64,000 bases of DNA from a virus. The translations under genes were made by a program, and so were the position numbers. This document shows positions 53,255-63,273 of this stretch, piece by piece. How positions within the stretch are numbered: the stretch's first letter is position 1; the number at the start of each line of letters is the position of its first letter. Location of the stretch: positions 1-64,000 of the IMG/VR virus record IMGVR_UViG_3300028400_000003; one strand, written 5' to 3'. The notes under the pieces are model-generated. The model did not search any database. It saw only the letters and a program-made list of their open reading frames with translations, and was not told the origin of the DNA.

Positions 53255-56200
53255 TGGCGAGTTACTCTCTTGGCCGCGCCATATTTGAAACCGGAGTAGA
53301 CCTAACCGGGCTGAACCGTGGCCTCACGAAGGCGGAGCAGCGGGTCAAAGCCTTTGGGCTGAAGATCGAGCGTCAGGTCAAGGGCGGGAAGGCGTTTAGC
53401 TTCACCGCGCCGCTCGAAAAGCAGACCGCAGCTATCAATAAGTTTTCCAAGCAGGCCGAGCAGTCGCTTGGGCGGGTCAAGCGAGCAAGCGCTGGAACCA
53501 GTAACGCCCTTGGCAAGATGGTGACCAAGTACCTGGCCGCCGGTGCGGTCCTATACGGCGTGCAAAAAGCCTTCCGCGCCACTATCAACGCCGCAAAAGA
53601 CTTTGAGGTGGCCATAACGAATATTGACACCCTGGCCGCCAACACTACGGAGCAGATGGCTTTGCTCCGTCAGGGCGTGCTCGATCTTGCTTCCGTGGTA
53701 GGCGAGGGACCAACGAAGCTCGCGAGCGCCCTTTATGACGTAGTTTCAGCCGGGTACTCCGGAGCCGAAGGGCTGAAGGTGCTTGAGGCATCGGCTAAGG
53801 CCGCTCGCGCTGGTTTGACCACAACGAAGGTGGCGGCCGATGCCGTGACGACTACCCTCAACGCCTACGGACTGGCCGCTGAGCAGGCCACGCACGTTAC
53901 GGACGTTTTGCAGACCACGGTCAAGTACGGTAAGACCACCTGGGGTGAACTGGCTCCCGTGATAGGTCAGGTGATTCCACTGGCCGCCGCAGCGGGGGTG
54001 AGCATCGAGGAGCTTGGCGGTGCCCTGGCCGTGCTAACCGGCAACGGTGTGCAAACGTCTCAAGCCGTCACGCAGGTGCGTTCCCTGATCGCCGCACTCC
54101 TGAAAGACACTTCGCAAGCTCGCGAGGTGATGGATAAGTACAACTTCAGTATTTCCGCCAGCACCCTACAGCAGAAGGGGCTGATCGGAACCCTCAAGGA
54201 GCTTCAAGGGGCTATCGGCGGCGACACGGAAGCCCTGTTCAAGTTCCTAGGCCGCGTCGAGGCCGTCAACGCAGCCCTCGCCCTGACCACGGATCAGGGG
54301 TTCAAGAAGCTGGTCAGCGTTACGGAAGAGATGCGGAAGGCCGGGGGTGTGGTTGACGAGGCCTTTAACAAGCAGCTAGGAACGGCTCAGGGGCAGATTG
54401 ATCGGTTTACGGCGGCCCTTGACGCCCTTAAGATCACTCTTGGAAACGAACTTTTGCCTACCATCGGCATTGTAGCCGGGGCGCTTGCCGGGTTGATCGA
54501 AAAGATCAACGACCTTGCCAACCCTCGCCTTGCTGCGGCCAAGAAGCTGGTACTTGAGGCGGGCGTGGCGGAAGAGCAGGTTTCGCCCGAGCAGCTAAGC
54601 AAGATCGCCGGTATCCAGGAGCAGCTGCGTGAATTGCGCGAGGTCGAGCGCCGCCTTAAAGACCTGGATACCGTGATGCGTACATCCGGGGTTGGGGCCT
54701 TCATCTCCGGGCTCGAAACCGTGGCCGCCCGCCTTGGTATGACCAAAGAGGAGCTAGCCGAGGTTCACAAGGAGGCACGTAAGGCGCTTCGCGAGGGGCG
54801 TGGTGAAGAGTTTGCTGCTCAGTTTGCGGCTCGCGTCAATCAGATGCTCCAGTCTCAGAAGTCAGAGCTACAGGCGTCCCTCGATGAAGCGCTCAAGCCG
54901 GGGCCTGGGGCCGAAGACCTTTCGCAGAAGATCGAGCAGATCAACCGCAGCCTGAACAACGCTCGCCAGCAGGCGCAACAGCTAGGTAGCGCCGACATCT
55001 TCAAGACGGCGGCGGCCAAGGCCGTGGAAAGCCTCAAGGCGTTGAGGCAGGAATTTGCCAGCAACGAAGAGGTTGTACAGAATATTGACAACCTTATCAA
55101 GTCCATCGAAACCGAGGCGGCTAACTTCAAGGTGGCCCCGCAGGCCCCGAGTGAAGCTGAGGCCGAAGACTTCCTTAAGCCCTACCGCGACGCCTTGCAG
55201 AACATCACCCTGAAAAGCAAGCTTGGGTTGATTGACGAAGGGACGGCGCGGCGGCAGCTTGAGGACATACGCAACCGCCTGCAAAAGGTGCTCGAAGGTA
55301 CCGGGGATCAGGCTAAGCAGAACAGCATCATGACCTTGATCCTGAGCCTCGATCTGGCCATGAAGGGGTTGCAAACCCAGGCCAAGAGCACGGATGATGC
55401 CTTCCAGGCATGGTTGCAGAAGCTTGAGGTACAGGCCAAGCGAGGGCTCCGGCCCGTGTCTGAGATCAAAAACGAAGTGGCCAGCGCCCGCCAGAAAATA
55501 CTTGAGCAGATACGAGCCCTTGGGCCGCTGGACACTCGCGAAAAGGTGGAAATACTCTTTGAGCTAAGCGCAAAGCTTGACCGGCTCGATGGGCTAAGCG
55601 AAACGCTTAAGGGGGCCACGGACAGGCAGCTTGAGGCGTATCGCGAATACTACCGCTCCCGCGTCGAGGGGCTGGGTTATGAGATGGCCGATGAAGCACG
55701 GGCGGCCATGCAAACGCTGGCCAGCGCCCTTAGTGGTGAAGCCGATTTCTCCCAGGGGCTCGCCGCCGCAGAAAAACTGCGTGGCTTGATCGAGCAAAGC
55801 GTTGTCCCGATACCGGATGCGGTCAAGACGGCGGCGTTGGAACTTCTTGACGCCTTCGATGCCTACGGCGCGGCCATAGCGGATGGCTTCGAGAAAGCTG
55901 CACGAGCCGTCAATCAGGCCCGCTTCGGAGAGGGCATACTGGCCACCGCTGACGCCTTCAGGCGCTCCTTCGATACCGTAGGCGAGGCGCTGGTTTACCT
56001 TGGTAAGAACGGTCAGCTTACGGAAGAAAACATGCGGGCTTTGGGGGTGGCCTATGGTGAGGTTGGCCAGACCCTAGAACAACTTTTTACCGGGGCTAGC
56101 GCCCTCAACCTGGCCTTCAAGCTTGGAATCATCAGCGCGGACGACTACCGCAAGCGCCTATCCGAGGCGCGTGATGTGTTGCAAACCATAATCCAGACCG

Positions 56201-57798
56201 TCGAGGTTGGCAGCCCCGCCTTTGATCAGCTGGCCGATGCGCTCCTGCGGGTTAACGAGGCCCTTAACCGGCTTGGGCGGGATGCTGGTGACCCGTTGCA
56301 GGGCATAGACGACCTAAGCGAAGCGCTAAGCACTTTGGCCGCAGACGGGGCCATATCGCGTGAAGAGGCCGTGCGGCTGGCCAAGGGGTTCGGCGGTCTT
56401 GGCGAGGCGGTGGCCGGGGCCGTTGGCGGCCTTGGCACCTGGAACGCAAGGTTGCAGGCGGGCTTGATCACGGAAGACGAGTACCGCACTAAGCTAGAGA
56501 TGACCCGCGACATACTGCAAGAGCTTGCTCAAAGGTACAAGGACGACCCAGTGCTCCTTGAGCTTTATGCTGGGGCATTGGATAGCGTAAACCAGCAGCT
56601 TGCCACCTTGAGTGACACCGGCGGGCAGCTGAGTGACGACAGCCTCTTGCCTGAAGAACTTGACCGCAGGGCGTCCCTGCTATCGGCCAGATTCCGGGAG
56701 GTTGGCGAGGCGCTGGCGAGCCTGGCCAAGGATGGCCGGCTAACCGAGCAGGAGATGAGCCTACTCAGCCGTGCTTTTGGTGACCAGGGGCAGGCTATAC
56801 TCGACGCCTTTGACGGTTTTCGCGAGATACGAACGGCGTTTGAGATTGGTCAGATCGGAGCCGAAGAGTTTCGGAGTGCGGTAGAGGGCATACTGCCTCA
56901 GCTGGAAGAGGCCATCCAAAACGTCGAGCGGGGTACCCCAGCATGGTATATGCTCGCCGAAGCGATCAAGGCGGCCAAGAGTGCACTAGGCGATGGCGGT
57001 AGCGAAGCGTTTGACCTTGGCAAGGAGATTGCGTCAGGGCTCAGTAACATATCAAGCCGGGCTCAAGTCGGGCTTCTAGGCAACGGCCTTGAGCAGCGTA
57101 GGCAGGTGCTCGAAGAAACGGCTTCCTTGCTCCGGGAAAAGATCGCCGAGGGCCTAAAGAACGGCCTAGACCCTGACAATCCAGAGATACAGGCGGCGCT
57201 GGAAAAGTTGCAGTCCACGGAGATTGAGTTGAAGCTGGTCACCGCCGGGGCCAAGATTGCGGACGCCTTCGTTGACGCGGCGGCTTCGGTTGGTCAGGCG
57301 TTGGGCGAGTACCTGGTCAACGGTGGCGCTGAGGCCGGGGCCAGACTTTACGACGCCCTGGTTTCTGCGTCAGAAACCTTTTCCAATGTGCTCAAGTCTA
57401 CCCTCACGGACCTTGGAGCCGACCTAGGCGGCAAGCTAGGGCAGCAGCTAGGTGAGTCCATCGGCGGGGCCGTTGGCGGGGCGCTCGGGGCCGCAGGCGG
57501 GCCGCTTGGCATGGCCATAGGTACGGCTATCGGGGCCGCCGTGGGTTCGTTGCTTGGGAGCCTGCTCGATTTCATCTTTAAAGCTCCCAAGGCAAAGCCT
57601 GAACCTGATACCCTGGACAAGAGGGTGACGACAAGCGTGTCGGAGGTCAACTACACCGCCATTGCCAACCTGAACGTAACCGAGGGGGCCAACATGCGCG
57701 ATCCACAATTCCGGTCTGAGCTACGTGGGTTCGTCAGGCAGACGGCTACGGAACTGCTCGATCAGTTAGGGCTCGTCAAGGGAGGCGCGAATGCCTAG
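53254..57798 (+). CDS. Tape measure protein
   Basis: 1514 residues. A TP901-type tape-measure core is seen near 110-290 (FEVAITNIDTLAANTTEQMA; GLTTTKVAADAVTTTLNAYG; LAVLTGNGVQTSQAVTQVR). Long coiled-coil and repeat regions follow (three ~110-residue repeats about 900-1245) and a Gly-rich hydrophobic segment near the C-terminus (GPLGMAIGTAIGAAVGSLLG) that may enter the membrane. By the usual ~0.15 nm per residue, tail length would be roughly 230 nm. It follows the chaperones by a one-base stop/start overlap. Confidence 0.9.
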   Translation: MASYSLGRAIFETGVDLTGLNRGLTKAEQRVKAFGLKIERQVKGGKAFSFTAPLEKQTAAINKFSKQAEQSLGRVKRASAGTSNALGKMVTKYLAAGAVLYGVQKAFRATINAAKDFEVAITNIDTLAANTTEQMALLRQGVLDLASVVGEGPTKLASALYDVVSAGYSGAEGLKVLEASAKAARAGLTTTKVAADAVTTTLNAYGLAAEQATHVTDVLQTTVKYGKTTWGELAPVIGQVIPLAAAAGVSIEELGGALAVLTGNGVQTSQAVTQVRSLIAALLKDTSQAREVMDKYNFSISASTLQQKGLIGTLKELQGAIGGDTEALFKFLGRVEAVNAALALTTDQGFKKLVSVTEEMRKAGGVVDEAFNKQLGTAQGQIDRFTAALDALKITLGNELLPTIGIVAGALAGLIEKINDLANPRLAAAKKLVLEAGVAEEQVSPEQLSKIAGIQEQLRELREVERRLKDLDTVMRTSGVGAFISGLETVAARLGMTKEELAEVHKEARKALREGRGEEFAAQFAARVNQMLQSQKSELQASLDEALKPGPGAEDLSQKIEQINRSLNNARQQAQQLGSADIFKTAAAKAVESLKALRQEFASNEEVVQNIDNLIKSIETEAANFKVAPQAPSEAEAEDFLKPYRDALQNITLKSKLGLIDEGTARRQLEDIRNRLQKVLEGTGDQAKQNSIMTLILSLDLAMKGLQTQAKSTDDAFQAWLQKLEVQAKRGLRPVSEIKNEVASARQKILEQIRALGPLDTREKVEILFELSAKLDRLDGLSETLKGATDRQLEAYREYYRSRVEGLGYEMADEARAAMQTLASALSGEADFSQGLAAAEKLRGLIEQSVVPIPDAVKTAALELLDAFDAYGAAIADGFEKAARAVNQARFGEGILATADAFRRSFDTVGEALVYLGKNGQLTEENMRALGVAYGEVGQTLEQLFTGASALNLAFKLGIISADDYRKRLSEARDVLQTIIQTVEVGSPAFDQLADALLRVNEALNRLGRDAGDPLQGIDDLSEALSTLAADGAISREEAVRLAKGFGGLGEAVAGAVGGLGTWNARLQAGLITEDEYRTKLEMTRDILQELAQRYKDDPVLLELYAGALDSVNQQLATLSDTGGQLSDDSLLPEELDRRASLLSARFREVGEALASLAKDGRLTEQEMSLLSRAFGDQGQAILDAFDGFREIRTAFEIGQIGAEEFRSAVEGILPQLEEAIQNVERGTPAWYMLAEAIKAAKSALGDGGSEAFDLGKEIASGLSNISSRAQVGLLGNGLEQRRQVLEETASLLREKIAEGLKNGLDPDNPEIQAALEKLQSTEIELKLVTAGAKIADAFVDAAASVGQALGEYLVNGGAEAGARLYDALVSASETFSNVLKSTLTDLGADLGGKLGQQLGESIGGAVGGALGAAGGPLGMAIGTAIGAAVGSLLGSLLDFIFKAPKAKPEPDTLDKRVTTSVSEVNYTAIANLNVTEGANMRDPQFRSELRGFVRQTATELLDQLGLVKGGANA
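55950..56995 (+). repeat. Three tandem repeats in the tape measure gene
   Basis: Protein-level repeats of about 110 residues: VGEALVYLGKNGQLTEENMRALG..., LSEALSTLAADGAISREEAVRLA... and VGEALASLAKDGRLTEQEMSLLS..., each followed by an A-F/L-x-x-G-x-I-x-x-x-x-Y/F-R block. They look like duplications that set tail length. Confidence 0.55.
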
Positions 57799-58195
57799 CG
57801 TAACGGTTACACCACTGAGTGGCGGGTCAGCCGTCACCCTGCCACAGTTTAATGACATATCCTACGGGTCGCAGCGCGAGGTATCCTTCGGCTGGCAGAC
57901 TCCGCTTAAGGACATCTACGCCGATATCGTTGGGCTTGCGGCCACGAACGTACAGGTCGAGCGCAACCGCAATGGAACCTACGTGGCCATAGCTGATCCA
58001 GGTGCTCAGGCCGTGGAGGTCAGCTGGACGGAGTACGAGCTTGATACTAGAGTGCCACTATCCAAGACGGCCAAGGGTGTGATCACGCTGAGCGGGACGA
58101 CGTACCGCAACCTGGCCGAAACGACAACCATGACCCTATGGCGGGTGCAATGGTTGTTCATCAGGGCCACGGGTGAATCCTATGAACTGGTGTAG
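57791..58195 (+). CDS. Minor tail protein
   Basis: 134 residues, beta-rich (SVTVTPLSGGSAVTLPQFND; VQVERNRNGTYVAI). Overlaps the tape-measure end by eight bases. Small protein between tape measure and hub, the place of distal-tail proteins in many siphophages; identity inferred mainly from position. Confidence 0.6.
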   Translation: MPSVTVTPLSGGSAVTLPQFNDISYGSQREVSFGWQTPLKDIYADIVGLAATNVQVERNRNGTYVAIADPGAQAVEVSWTEYELDTRVPLSKTAKGVITLSGTTYRNLAETTTMTLWRVQWLFIRATGESYELV

Positions 58196-58202
58196 GTGAG
58201 GC

Positions 58203-60359
58203 ATGGATCCCAAACCGCTTACGCCCTCTACCAAAGTGGTTCCAGACCCCAAGCCGTTGTCACTTTCGGCTCAGCTGCCGGTGGCGGCCTTGGGCTCCTA
58301 CAACCACTTCTACGGGAGCGCCGGCGGCTACTCGGTTTACTACCCCGATCTGAATTCCTACACCTGGTTTGAGGCGGCGCGGCTCAACGACCCCGTAAGG
58401 GTCCACCTAGGTGAGTCTTTGGGCGGGCGGTTCGTTGATTCGGATATTTCGTTTACTTACCTATCCGTAGCCCCGCTTGAGGTTGGAGATACACACTTCA
58501 TCGGGGCCGAGATAACCCCGAACGAACCACTACGCACCTTCTGGATTACCACGAAGGCGGAGGAGGCGGGCCTGATCACCTACGGCGGGGCTACCCTGCT
58601 ATCCAGGCTTCACTCAACCGTGGCCCCCGAGGTAGTCGAGAATGGGCCGTTTACCCCGCAAGAGGCGCTGGAAAAGATACTTACCAGCTGGCGTGACGCC
58701 GGGCATGACTGGCTTGTGTGGGAGCCGATACCTAGCATTGGCATCAGGGTCGAATCGGGCATCTACATTCCAACGATCAACGCGCTGGCCCTATTCCAGG
58801 ACAAAGACCTTGCGATTGAGCAGAAGACGATGCGGCAATGGCTTGAAGAGTTTATTGCCCCATTCTCCGACTATTACTTCCGCGTCACGAGCGCTGGCAA
58901 GCTGCAACTGGTTAGGCTTGGCGAGGGATACGAAACCGGAGGGGTGCTGAGCAAAGACTGGGGCGTCAGCGGCAATGCAAGCGATACCTTCACTTCATCC
59001 GCAACGAGCCTGACCATTAACCTTACTCCGCGCATCTACAGGTATGAAACCCTTGTGCTCGCCCCTACACCTGCTAGCATAACCGTACTCAACGACGGCG
59101 TGGCCGTATCCAACACATTCACGGGCACAGGTACGGATGGAAACGCTTACGACTTGACCGTTGAGGCCACACTTGACGCGGCAGGCAATGGCACCATAGC
59201 CGTCACCTCCTTCAAGCTCAACGGGGTCGAGGTTACCCGCGAGGCGGTCGGGTATAGGGTTGACTGGACGGCTTCGCCTACGGATCGGGTGCTCAAGGTG
59301 CTTGGCAACGATGACCTGACCCCGGAGGAAACCCTAACCACGCTCACGGATGAGATCGTCAACATCTGCAAGGTGACGAGCAAAGGATACGACTTCGTGA
59401 GCACCACGGACATTCTTGAACCTGCGTGTGGGATCATGAACGTCCAATGGTGGTGCGGCGGCGGCCAGCAACTCCTCTCCCCGACCCCTTCGACGGTATG
59501 CCCCACGGGCCGCTACAATTTGGGTACGGGCACGACATCATGGCAGGAGCGGGCAACCCGCTACGTAGTGCTACCCGAGGTGTGGAAGGTAGCGGCCAAC
59601 ACGCTGGTAGGTGGAACCACGATTGACGTTAGCACGCAAGTGCATTGGTATTTTGACCGCTGCGGCGATACCGCCCCGCAGGGGTACTACACCTCCCAAA
59701 CGGTTACTGGAACGGCTCAGATCAACAACGGGGACTGGCAGCTGGTTGGAAACGCCTACCTTGACCCGAGCGCCTGGGGCGACCTTAACGCCTATGTCTA
59801 TGTGCAAAGCGTGTTTGACGCTGATGGCACGTTCCAGGGTTTTAGGGTGAAGCTTGGTTTGCGCATGGGCGATCTACAGAGCGTTTGGGCTTTCGGGGTG
59901 CAGCTGAACGCCGATGGCACATCGTTTAGTGAACGCCAGGAGAACATCGTGGCCGTGTACGGCGAGGCCACGGAAGACCCCGGCGTTGGAGGTAGTCAAC
60001 AGGTCTACGGTAGGCGCATCCGCGAGATTGACATGGGCTGGTTCCCGGTTAGTTACGATGACGCCCTCTCCATTGCCCAAGCGGTGGTCACCAACAACTA
60101 CAACCCGAAGCGCGAGTACACGCTTGAGCTTATGCCGCCCTACACGGCACTTAAGCCCGATGACATTGCCGCACCGGTGAAGTTTAAGGACATCGAGGGG
60201 GTGCTTTGGGCCTGGAAGTATACGGAGATTCATAGCGCGGCCACATCGCGCTCGCGCATGGAGATCACGGTTCGCGAGACCAGTCACGTGCTCAGTGACG
60301 TACTCGATGAAACAGCCTACGGGGATGCCGTGTATACTGTGTCTAAGTACCTGGAGTGA
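58203..60359 (+). CDS. Baseplate hub / tail-associated protein
   Basis: 718 residues. The first half has the beta-barrel-plus-alpha/beta layout of tail hub (gp27/Tal-like) proteins (YTWFEAARLNDPVRVHLG; WLVWEPIPSIGIRVESGIYIPTINALALFQ). Residues ~295-385 look like an inserted Ig-like domain (SITVLNDGVAVSNTFTGTGT). A Cys/Trp-rich insert lies near 410-440, and the hub domain resumes to YTLELMPPYTALKPDDIA. It probably closes the tail tube and holds the fibres. Confidence 0.7.
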   Translation: MDPKPLTPSTKVVPDPKPLSLSAQLPVAALGSYNHFYGSAGGYSVYYPDLNSYTWFEAARLNDPVRVHLGESLGGRFVDSDISFTYLSVAPLEVGDTHFIGAEITPNEPLRTFWITTKAEEAGLITYGGATLLSRLHSTVAPEVVENGPFTPQEALEKILTSWRDAGHDWLVWEPIPSIGIRVESGIYIPTINALALFQDKDLAIEQKTMRQWLEEFIAPFSDYYFRVTSAGKLQLVRLGEGYETGGVLSKDWGVSGNASDTFTSSATSLTINLTPRIYRYETLVLAPTPASITVLNDGVAVSNTFTGTGTDGNAYDLTVEATLDAAGNGTIAVTSFKLNGVEVTREAVGYRVDWTASPTDRVLKVLGNDDLTPEETLTTLTDEIVNICKVTSKGYDFVSTTDILEPACGIMNVQWWCGGGQQLLSPTPSTVCPTGRYNLGTGTTSWQERATRYVVLPEVWKVAANTLVGGTTIDVSTQVHWYFDRCGDTAPQGYYTSQTVTGTAQINNGDWQLVGNAYLDPSAWGDLNAYVYVQSVFDADGTFQGFRVKLGLRMGDLQSVWAFGVQLNADGTSFSERQENIVAVYGEATEDPGVGGSQQVYGRRIREIDMGWFPVSYDDALSIAQAVVTNNYNPKREYTLELMPPYTALKPDDIAAPVKFKDIEGVLWAWKYTEIHSAATSRSRMEITVRETSHVLSDVLDETAYGDAVYTVSKYLE

Positions 60360-60369
60360 GGTGTAGCTA

Positions 60370-61083
60370 ATGGCCCAGAATCCGATTTACACCACGATAA
60401 GCTCCCTGCCTGGTAGCACCACGGGCAAGGTGCGGGTGGTCAAGTTTCACCTGGACGATAACCATGACGTGCTCAATCAGGCCATCGAAAATGCTATCCT
60501 CGCGACCTACAGTCAGGGCGGGGTGACCAAGCAGGGGACCACTTCGCTTTCGGGCACCACCTTTTCAATCACGGATCATGCCGGTATCAGCATAGACATG
60601 ACGGCGGCGGGCTACATCACCTCCGCAAGCCATGATGTAGCTTCGGCCGCGGATGGCAAGCATCGGCTCGTCATGATGATCACTCCCTCAACGACCGCCC
60701 GCACCTACACGGACCCTGAAACAAGCGAAACGATCACCCACGACATGGCCACGGCCATTGGGGTGCTCGGGGTGATTGAGGGCGACGCTACCAACTACCC
60801 CACCCTCACCGGCAACGTCGTTCCGATTATCAAGTTTGAGATGAGCAGCGGGACGGTGACTACGTGGTCTGATGACGGCGACTACATTGCCACGGCCTAC
60901 ACCGTAGACAACCACGAAGCGGCAAGCGACCCGCACCCGCAGTATCAGAAGGAGCAGGCTGGGGCTACGGCTAGCCGCCCGGCCAGCCCGGCCACCGGCG
61001 AAATGTACTTTGACACTACCCTAGGCAAGCCCATCTGGTATGACGGTAGCAACTGGGTTGACGCAACGGGGACAACAGTCTGA
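60370..61083 (+). CDS. Tail fibre-like protein
   Basis: 237 residues. An N-terminal tail-attachment-like region is followed by beta-rich sequence and the DPHPQY motif found in many phage fibres and tail-tip proteins, then a ASRPASPATGEMYFDTTLGK-type segment common at fibre C-termini. It likely attaches to the baseplate and contacts receptor or other fibres. Confidence 0.7.
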   Translation: MAQNPIYTTISSLPGSTTGKVRVVKFHLDDNHDVLNQAIENAILATYSQGGVTKQGTTSLSGTTFSITDHAGISIDMTAAGYITSASHDVASAADGKHRLVMMITPSTTARTYTDPETSETITHDMATAIGVLGVIEGDATNYPTLTGNVVPIIKFEMSSGTVTTWSDDGDYIATAYTVDNHEAASDPHPQYQKEQAGATASRPASPATGEMYFDTTLGKPIWYDGSNWVDATGTTV

Positions 61084-61097
61084 TGATGGGGGGGAAG

Positions 61098-62147
61098 ATG
61101 AACCCGAGAGTTAGCAAGCGCGGAGATCGGTACATACCGGAGCTTGCCCTTGCTCAGGGGCCGGTGGCGATTGGAACCGGCTCGACCTATGCTGAACTGT
61201 TCGGGTACATCTGGGCGGTAGAAGTCAGCGAAGCCGACGAGGTGGTGCTGTATCAATACGATGAGGCGACTTCGGCATGGGACGAGAAGCATACGATTGC
61301 GGATGCTCCCACCCCACCGGAGAAGATGCGTCACATCAGCCTCGCTTTTGATCAAGCCGCGCGTCCGATTATCGCTTACGAGCACAAGGACACGCAGCAG
61401 ATCTACGTGAGGCAATGGGATGGACTTAGCAACACATTTGTCTACCGGGGGCCATTCGACGGGGTTGATCCGGTGCTAATCAACGACGTTGTGGTTCATT
61501 ATCAGATAGGACAAAGCGACATTCTGTGCTATCACCTGACAAAAGACAGGCAAACATTGGTTGCTCGGGTACAAAGCGAGCAGTATGGCACTCAACATGA
61601 TCAAACAACCTTTACCGCTCAGGTATACCTTGATCAGATTGCCAGCTACGATTATCGGCTGGCCGTCGTGGGAAGCTATTGTTCAGACCAGGACTCAACC
61701 GACGTAGTGCTTGATACTGGTCCATATCCACAATACTTGTCGGATGTCGTTCACCAATCAAGCTACATTGCCGGTACCGGGAATTATATACCCAAGATTG
61801 TCGCCGAAGATGTAGGAACCGACAATGTAGCGGCCGCATCCTATACGGTTGGAGCAGGCAACTATATCCCACTAACCGTGATTATTGACGTTGGAAGTGA
61901 TGGCGTAGCATCGGTGGCTTATATTGTTGGAAATACCGATTATGCAACGGTCGTGGTTGTTCATGACCTTACGGCCTCGCAGTATACATCACCAGACGCC
62001 GTGACCACAGCATCGTTTATTGCGTCTACGGTCATATATTCCATTGTCGTGGTTGTTCATGACCTTACGGCCTCGCAGTATACATCACCAGACGCCGTGA
62101 CAAGCTCAAGCTACATAGTTGGAGGTGGCACCTATGCAACAGCATAG
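61098..62147 (+). CDS. Tail-tip protein with C-terminal repeats, paralog 1
   Basis: About 349 residues, starting MNPRVSKRGDRYIPELALAQGPV, chosen by alignment to the paralog at 63274; ATG 61083 is the longer option. The first ~200 residues form a conserved beta domain (QAARPIIAYEHKDTQQIYVRQW; YRGPFDGVDPVL). The C-terminal ~130 residues are tandem units of ~26-32 residues (YIAGTGNYIPKIVAEDVG..., YTVGAGNYIPLTVIIDVG..., then two copies of VVVVHDLTASQYTSPDAVT). A likely receptor-binding or adhesin-like tail protein. Confidence 0.65.
   Translation: MNPRVSKRGDRYIPELALAQGPVAIGTGSTYAELFGYIWAVEVSEADEVVLYQYDEATSAWDEKHTIADAPTPPEKMRHISLAFDQAARPIIAYEHKDTQQIYVRQWDGLSNTFVYRGPFDGVDPVLINDVVVHYQIGQSDILCYHLTKDRQTLVARVQSEQYGTQHDQTTFTAQVYLDQIASYDYRLAVVGSYCSDQDSTDVVLDTGPYPQYLSDVVHQSSYIAGTGNYIPKIVAEDVGTDNVAAASYTVGAGNYIPLTVIIDVGSDGVASVAYIVGNTDYATVVVVHDLTASQYTSPDAVTTASFIASTVIYSIVVVVHDLTASQYTSPDAVTSSSYIVGGGTYATA
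61950..62005 (+). repeat. 56-bp perfect direct repeat, copy 1
   Basis: Begins GTCGTGGTTGTTCATGACCT and is identical over 56 bases to 62046-62101, 96 bases (32 codons) downstream. Perfect identity at DNA level points to a recent in-frame duplication. Confidence 0.9.
62046..62101 (+). repeat. 56-bp perfect direct repeat, copy 2
   Basis: Identical to 61950-62005; the reading frame is kept (VVVVHDLTASQYTSPDAVT in both). Confidence 0.9.
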
Positions 62148-63264
62148 CAGATTTGAGAAAAGCGGCAGATTCTACCTTCCAAAAGTTAGAGTGCTTGGCG
62201 AGAGAAGACCGCCAGCGCCCAAGCAACATGTTCGCATGCTTGGACCACAGGAGATGTTCTGGCAGATCATCGAGGGCAATGATGTCGTTAGGGAGGCCGA
62301 AAGCCCTGTACATAACATCGTGCTTACCAACTCCCTTGATCTTGCTGCATCCTATGGTTTTACGGGCCAGGCCAACTACGCCGTTGTGGGTACCGGCTCC
62401 AGCACCCCCGCAGCTTCGCAGACCGGACTAGACAACGAAGTAGCGAGGACCAACTACCTACCTGACGGCGAAACGGTTACGGTGACCCGAAATGCAGACG
62501 GCGATTACACATTCCAAGTCGTAAGGGAGTTTACGGAGGCTGAGGTTGGCGGCCAAAACCTTACGGAGTGGGGCTTTAGCGGGGGCGGAACCGCTGGAAA
62601 TAATCTGATGAGCCGCGAATTGTTCAGGGATGGCAGTGGAAATCCGATTACGATCACCCTTGCTTCAGATCAAAAACTTCGACTGATCTATGCGACCAGA
62701 TTTACGGTTGGGCCAGTGACGGCTACCGCAACCGACTTGACGATTAGCGGATATGGAACGGTGAGCGGGAAAAGCATTGCCTTTAAAAGCGCTTCAATCT
62801 TTGGGCTTACTCAAGGGGCGGTAGATATTTATACTGCCGACATGGTGGCCAAAGCATCGAATGGTACGCCATTTTCTCGTTATATTCCATCTGGCGACCC
62901 AGGATATGAACTGAATTTATATCTCATGTTTTGGATTACATCTTCATTGTATACAGCGGATTATAACACCAACGCTGCGGCGCAAAGCGCTGGTACCATG
63001 CGCTCCATTGACGACGGCAATCTGCCTTTCAATGCCTATACATCGGGTTCATACCAACGAACGATCAGCTCAGCACTCTTCGGCACCACTGAAGCAAACT
63101 ACAATATAGCAAGTATTGGATTTGCAGTTTCGGATTCATCTACTGAGTCAAACAGGGGATTTGGTTGGGCATGGATAGCTAACGATAGCAACAACACCAT
63201 TAATAAAGACAACCTGCATAAGATAGACTTCTCCGGCTGGGGTATTTCCTGGAGCGCCCTGTGA
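62134..63264 (+). CDS. Putative receptor-binding / tail-tip protein
   Basis: 376 residues. A basic N-terminal tail (RFEKSGRFYLPKVRVLGERR) may anchor to the neighbouring protein. The remainder is beta-rich, Ser/Thr/Gly/Asn-rich (GFTGQANYAVVGTGSSTPAA; LTEWGFSGGGTAGNNLMSRE), as in viral-type tail or capsid jelly-roll domains. Base composition is clearly more AT-rich after ~62.6 kb than the surrounding genes, hinting at recent exchange. ATG 62134 follows GGAGG by eight bases and overlaps the gene upstream. Confidence 0.65.
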   Translation: MQQHSRFEKSGRFYLPKVRVLGERRPPAPKQHVRMLGPQEMFWQIIEGNDVVREAESPVHNIVLTNSLDLAASYGFTGQANYAVVGTGSSTPAASQTGLDNEVARTNYLPDGETVTVTRNADGDYTFQVVREFTEAEVGGQNLTEWGFSGGGTAGNNLMSRELFRDGSGNPITITLASDQKLRLIYATRFTVGPVTATATDLTISGYGTVSGKSIAFKSASIFGLTQGAVDIYTADMVAKASNGTPFSRYIPSGDPGYELNLYLMFWITSSLYTADYNTNAAAQSAGTMRSIDDGNLPFNAYTSGSYQRTISSALFGTTEANYNIASIGFAVSDSSTESNRGFGWAWIANDSNNTINKDNLHKIDFSGWGISWSAL

Positions 63265-63273
63265 GGTACATGG